A stretch of 64,000 bases of DNA, from positions 62,001 to 126,000 of the forward strand of contig NZ_FCNX02000004.1 in assembly GCF_001544835.2 (NCBI RefSeq), written 5' to 3'. This DNA comes from Caballeronia fortuita (GTDB lineage Bacteria; Pseudomonadota; Gammaproteobacteria; Burkholderiales; Burkholderiaceae). A program made the translations under genes and the position numbers. Below the pieces are notes generated by a model. That model was not told where the DNA came from, made no database searches, and saw only the letters and a program-made list of their open reading frames with translations. Positions 61,034 to 64,000 of the stretch are shown here, piece by piece. The first letter of the stretch is position 1; each line of letters opens with the position of its first letter.

Positions 61034-61208
61034 TTTCAGGGCTTTTCGGCGCGAGCGACGGATAGCGATGTGTGTTGCCTCACACGCGACGTTCGCGAAC
61101 GGCGACCCATCGAACGTGCAGGCGCATCTATACTCGCGTGAATAGCGGCACGCGCGATCATGGGAGACATGACGAAGAGCGCCGTTGCGGGATATGCCAG
61201 GAGGAAGC

Positions 61209-62174
61209 ATGGACCTCTTCATGTCGATGGAGGCCTTCGTTCGCGCAGCCGAAGCGCAGAGTTTCGCGAGCGCGGCGCGGCAACTCGGCGTGGCGAAATC
61301 GGTCGTCACGTCGCGCGTGAAGCAACTGGAAGAGCACTTCGGCGTGGCGTTGTTTCATCGTTCGACGCGCGCGGTGCGGCTCTCCGAAGCCGGCGAATCG
61401 TACTATCAGGATTGCCTGCTGCTCGTGTCGAAGGTGAACGAGTTGTCGGGACGCGCGAGTCCCGAAACGCAATCGCTTTGCGGCACGCTCAACGTGCATG
61501 TGCTGCCCGGCTTTGCGCTCGGGCACTTCTCACAAGCGTTGATTGCGTTTCGCGAGGCGCATCCGCGTATCGAATTCGTCGTGACGGTGAACGATCGCGT
61601 GATCGATCCCGTGCAGGAAGGCTTCGATCTCGCGTTGCAGATCTATCCGCCCGCGTCGAATCTTCTGGTCGAACGCAAGCTCTTTCCGGTGCGCGGCGTG
61701 TTGTGCGCGACGCCCGCGTATCTGAAGGAAGAGCCTGCCATCGAGACGCCGCTCGATTTGCTGCGCCATGATTTCGCGCGCTATGCGCACTATCCGTGGG
61801 GCGACAACTGGCCGCTCATGAAAGGCAACGAATGCTATGAAATCGCGCTCAATGCCGTGCTGAAGACCAACAGCGTGCATCTGTTGCTCGATTTCGCGCG
61901 CGCCGGCGCGGGCGTCGTTTATCTGCCGACGATGGTCGCCGCGAGCGATCTGCTCGAGCGCCGTCTCGTGCGCGTGTTGCCCGATTACGCTGCGCCGCCG
62001 TTATGGCTGTCGGCGGTGTATCCGACTTCGCACCGCTCGACGACCAAGGTGAAAGCCTTCGTCGACTTCCTGCGCGAGCGCTATCTGAGCGAACCGCAAT
62101 GGGACAAGGCGCTCGGCATCTCACCGCCTGACGACGAAGAGCGCAATGTCGACGAAGAACTCGGCGATGTGTGA
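61209..62174 (+). CDS. LysR-family transcriptional regulator of the hydroquinone operon
   Basis: A 321-residue LTTR. The N-terminal winged helix (MDLFMSMEAFVRAAEAQSF, AARQLGVAKSVVTSRVKQLEEHFGV) is followed by a substrate-binding domain of two lobes. It belongs to the DmlR/aminoethylphosphonate-like branch by the MDLF start. ATG 61209 has AGGAGG upstream. It is divergent from the hydroquinone operon and probably activates it with an aromatic inducer. Confidence 0.92.
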   Translation: MDLFMSMEAFVRAAEAQSFASAARQLGVAKSVVTSRVKQLEEHFGVALFHRSTRAVRLSEAGESYYQDCLLLVSKVNELSGRASPETQSLCGTLNVHVLPGFALGHFSQALIAFREAHPRIEFVVTVNDRVIDPVQEGFDLALQIYPPASNLLVERKLFPVRGVLCATPAYLKEEPAIETPLDLLRHDFARYAHYPWGDNWPLMKGNECYEIALNAVLKTNSVHLLLDFARAGAGVVYLPTMVAASDLLERRLVRVLPDYAAPPLWLSAVYPTSHRSTTKVKAFVDFLRERYLSEPQWDKALGISPPDDEERNVDEELGDV

Positions 62175-62185
62175 GCGCGCTCACA
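62170..62185. repeat. Perfect 16-bp palindrome across two converging stop codons
   Basis: TGTGAGCGCGCTCACA. It contains the stop codons of lysR (62172-62174) and the AEC gene (62181-62183). It may form a short bidirectional hairpin. It also equals the CRP core TGTGA-N6-TCACA, probably by chance given its place. Confidence 0.7.
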
Positions 62186-63101
62186 AGACATAGAGCCACG
62201 CGAGCAACGTGAAGATGGAAAGAAGCGTGGTCATGGAGATCACCGCGCCGACCACGCCTTTCTCGACATCGTATTCCGATGCGAGCACGTAAGCGCTTTT
62301 CGCTGTCGGCACGGCGGCGCAAACGACTGCCGCAATCGTCGCAGTGTGATCGAGTCGTACCGCGAGACACAACGCATACACGACGAGCGGCACGATGGCG
62401 AGCTTGAGCACAGTCAGAAGCGCATACAGATTCACGCGTCCGCGCAATTCGTCGAGCGTCAAATCGAGGCCGATCGCGAAGAGCGCGCATGGCGTCAGCG
62501 CTTCGCCGAGTATCGTCAGGAACGATGCGAGCGGCGCGGGCATCGTCAATCCTGCGACCGACCATAGCAGTCCGCAGATTGTCGCGAGAATCACGGGGTT
62601 GGTTGCGATCTGGCGCATGAGCGCGAGCGCATCGATCTTGCGCGACGCATCCATCCGTCCGATCTCGATCAACACGACGAGCACGGGAAACATGATGGCG
62701 CCGACGAACACTGTCGCGACCGCCGCCGCGAGCACGCCGGGTTTGCCGTACAGCGTCTTCAGTATCGGCAGCGCGACGAAGCCGGTGTTTGTCATCGCAA
62801 CGGCGGCAGCGAGCATCGCGCTCGACGCAAGGCTCGCGCCGCGAACGATTCGCGCGGCGAGCAGCACGGCGGCGAAGCAGACCATCGAGCCCCCGCCGAA
62901 CGCCCCGAGAAAGCGCCATTCGAGCAACGAATGAAGCGATTCGTCGGCGATGGTGAGGAAGACCAGCGCGGGCATCGCGACGTAATAAGCGAAGCGCATC
63001 AGCGACGGCGCCAGTGCGTGCGGCATGTAGCCCGACACGCGCGCCACCCATCCGACGAGGATGATGGCAAAGATCGGAAGGATCATGCCGGCAAGATGCA
63101 T
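62181..63101 (-). CDS. AEC-family (auxin efflux carrier type) membrane transporter
   Basis: A 306-residue protein with about ten helices in the AEC/BASS-like arrangement: LPIFAIILVGWVAR in helix 1, MTNTGFVALPILKTLYG, and GLDLTLDELRG. AEC proteins export or import carboxylates such as malonate. Start is ATG 63101; a GGAG precedes it. A longer start at 63161 is unlikely. It converges on lysR with six bases between stops. A role in aromatic acid transport is possible but only by neighbourhood. Confidence 0.85.
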   Translation of the reverse strand: MHLAGMILPIFAIILVGWVARVSGYMPHALAPSLMRFAYYVAMPALVFLTIADESLHSLLEWRFLGAFGGGSMVCFAAVLLAARIVRGASLASSAMLAAAVAMTNTGFVALPILKTLYGKPGVLAAAVATVFVGAIMFPVLVVLIEIGRMDASRKIDALALMRQIATNPVILATICGLLWSVAGLTMPAPLASFLTILGEALTPCALFAIGLDLTLDELRGRVNLYALLTVLKLAIVPLVVYALCLAVRLDHTATIAAVVCAAVPTAKSAYVLASEYDVEKGVVGAVISMTTLLSIFTLLAWLYVL

Positions 63102-63220
63102 GGCGAACTCCGATAACGATGCAGCGCGCGGGCATGGGGCCCGCTTCCGAGTGGGCATCATTATCGGAGAAAAACGTCGCGCGACGTGCGATCTTGCGCA
63201 GTCGCGCGAGTGCCCCGCTG

Positions 63221-64000
63221 CTACCGCGCGTCGAGCAATGCGCGCGCTTCATCGCTCGACAACACGCCGCGTCCCTTGCGATTGGCCGCGCTCGCGGCAT
63301 AGACATCGCGGCGTGCATGCGTGATGCCGAGGGGCGCGAAGCCGTTGGCCGGATTGAAGGCCATTCGGTCGATGCGCGCTTCAACATCATTCGCGGGCGG
63401 CGCATCGAGTTCGAGTTCACCGATTGTCAAGACATCCGCTTTCCATGCGATCGAAGCATCGTTGACGGGCGTCGCTTCTTCATCGACGAAGAACTGCACG
63501 CCGAGTTGCCACTTCACCGGCCCCTGCTCCAGACGATTGAAGATATCCGCCCGCAAATAGTTGTCGCCGTGCCGCTCCGCGTTAGTGCCAGGCGATGTCG
63601 ACGGATGCGGATGCAGCGAGTACTTGATCGCCGCTTGCCCGAGTTGCACGACCGATCCCCAGTAATGCTCGGTCGCCACGCTTTCGACGTGATGCACACG
63701 CGTTTCCTTGAGCAGAACCCCGAGAATGCGTGCGCCCTCGACAGGCCCGAGCTTGGCCATCATCATCTCGCGCAAGCCCTGCGCGATGCCGCTCACCGTT
63801 CCTTCGGCAAGCAGCGCGACGATGATATCGGCGACCGCCATGAACTGGACCGCGTTGCGCGCGTGCGAACGGCCGCCTTCGTTCGTCATCAGAAGATCGG
63901 TTTCAACGCCCTCTTCCGTGAAGAACTTGAGCGCGATGCCGCGAACGTCTGGCGCGGTATCGGCTTGCGCGCACGGTTGTCCGTTGGAGATGCGGCATGC
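63221..64000 (-). CDS. Catalase-family heme protein, C-terminal part, cut by the window edge
   Basis: At least 259 residues; the start lies beyond the right edge. The frame continues to the last base (DVRGIALKFFTEEGVETDLLM, an RG-I-A-L-K-F-T block as in catalases). Later HYWGSVVQLGQAAIKYSL and the C-terminal MAFNPANGFAPLGITHARRDVY with AASAANRKGRG match catalase-fold proteins. Its family differs from the SrpA-like protein at 24361-25422. The distal heme histidine would be upstream of the window, so I cannot verify it. Confidence 0.7.
   Translation of the reverse strand, partial: ACRISNGQPCAQADTAPDVRGIALKFFTEEGVETDLLMTNEGGRSHARNAVQFMAVADIIVALLAEGTVSGIAQGLREMMMAKLGPVEGARILGVLLKETRVHHVESVATEHYWGSVVQLGQAAIKYSLHPHPSTSPGTNAERHGDNYLRADIFNRLEQGPVKWQLGVQFFVDEEATPVNDASIAWKADVLTIGELELDAPPANDVEARIDRMAFNPANGFAPLGITHARRDVYAASAANRKGRGVLSSDEARALLDAR

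Larger units (their letters stand above)
60905..61208. other. Divergent promoter region between hapC and lysR
   Basis: 304 bases with no supported gene. It contains a leftward promoter, a LysR box and a second inverted repeat, listed separately. Confidence 0.6.

Noticed and set aside
1-64000. CRISPR arrays, rRNA, tRNA, insertion sequences, prophage or plasmid origin
   Set aside because: No regularly spaced repeats, no transposase or integrase domain, no cloverleaf or rRNA-like segment was recognised on reading both strands.

Overview
The window reads as high-GC betaproteobacterial DNA of the Burkholderia sensu lato type (Burkholderia, Paraburkholderia or Caballeronia). The evidence is the strong C/G bias at codon third positions, two Gram-negative trimeric porins of the Burkholderia type, a type VI secretion locus, several IclR, GntR, LysR and MocR regulators, and dense catabolic modules. 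There is no ribosomal or other clearly essential gene, so it looks like accessory or secondary-replicon (chromid) DNA. That is inference. I saw no rRNA, tRNA, insertion sequence, phage gene or CRISPR array.

Left part (1-6.9 kb): one side of a type VI secretion cluster. tssC (cut by the left edge) and tssB run leftward. tssL, a TssM-like/OmpA chimera, hcp (followed by a strong terminator) and tssH/clpV run rightward. From 6.9 to 10.3 kb a leftward amine-catabolism-like unit holds an APC permease, a SnoaL-like protein and a DAO-type flavin oxidoreductase. From 10.4 to 13.1 kb lies a cobS/cobT-like AAA+/VWA pair with no cobN beside it.

13.2-22.2 kb is an organosulfonate region: three IclR regulators, xsc, pta, a GMC flavin dehydrogenase and an MHS-type transporter. 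Together they fit isethionate uptake, oxidation to sulfoacetaldehyde, cleavage to sulfite plus acetyl phosphate, and conversion to acetyl-CoA. Four promoters here share the same 17-bp palindrome (CGRAAC-N5-GTTCCR, with a looser copy at the first iclR), which looks like the regulon operator. A MocR regulator, an SrpA-like catalase with cytochrome b561, an RHH protein, a GMC dehydrogenase with its Tat-exported small subunit, and a glyoxalase follow (22.3-28.7 kb).

29-38.5 kb holds an MFS carrier, a GH31 glycosidase and a porin. They converge on glpK-glpD, which are divergent from a DeoR-type glpR with two tandem GlpR-like operators. A 1,103-residue SAM/adenylate cyclase/ATPase/TPR regulator, a small membrane protein, a lipoprotein and a second porin fill 38-43.5 kb. 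A phaJ-like/class II phaC/phaZ set for medium-chain polyhydroxyalkanoate spans 43.6-46.7 kb.

46.8-54 kb contains a cupin, a DMT exporter, and a sugar-acid dehydratase (L-arabonate type) divergent from a CUT2 ABC sugar importer and a FadR-type regulator. Two ATAG-N5-CTAT palindromes lie in the shared promoter region. After an isolated glycosidase lipoprotein, 55.6-62.2 kb is a complete lower pathway for hydroquinone and hydroxyquinol (LysR; two-subunit hydroquinone 1,2-dioxygenase with all four iron ligands; semialdehyde dehydrogenase; maleylacetate reductase; hydroxyquinol 1,2-dioxygenase; Rieske ferredoxin). An AEC carrier and a truncated catalase-fold gene close the window.
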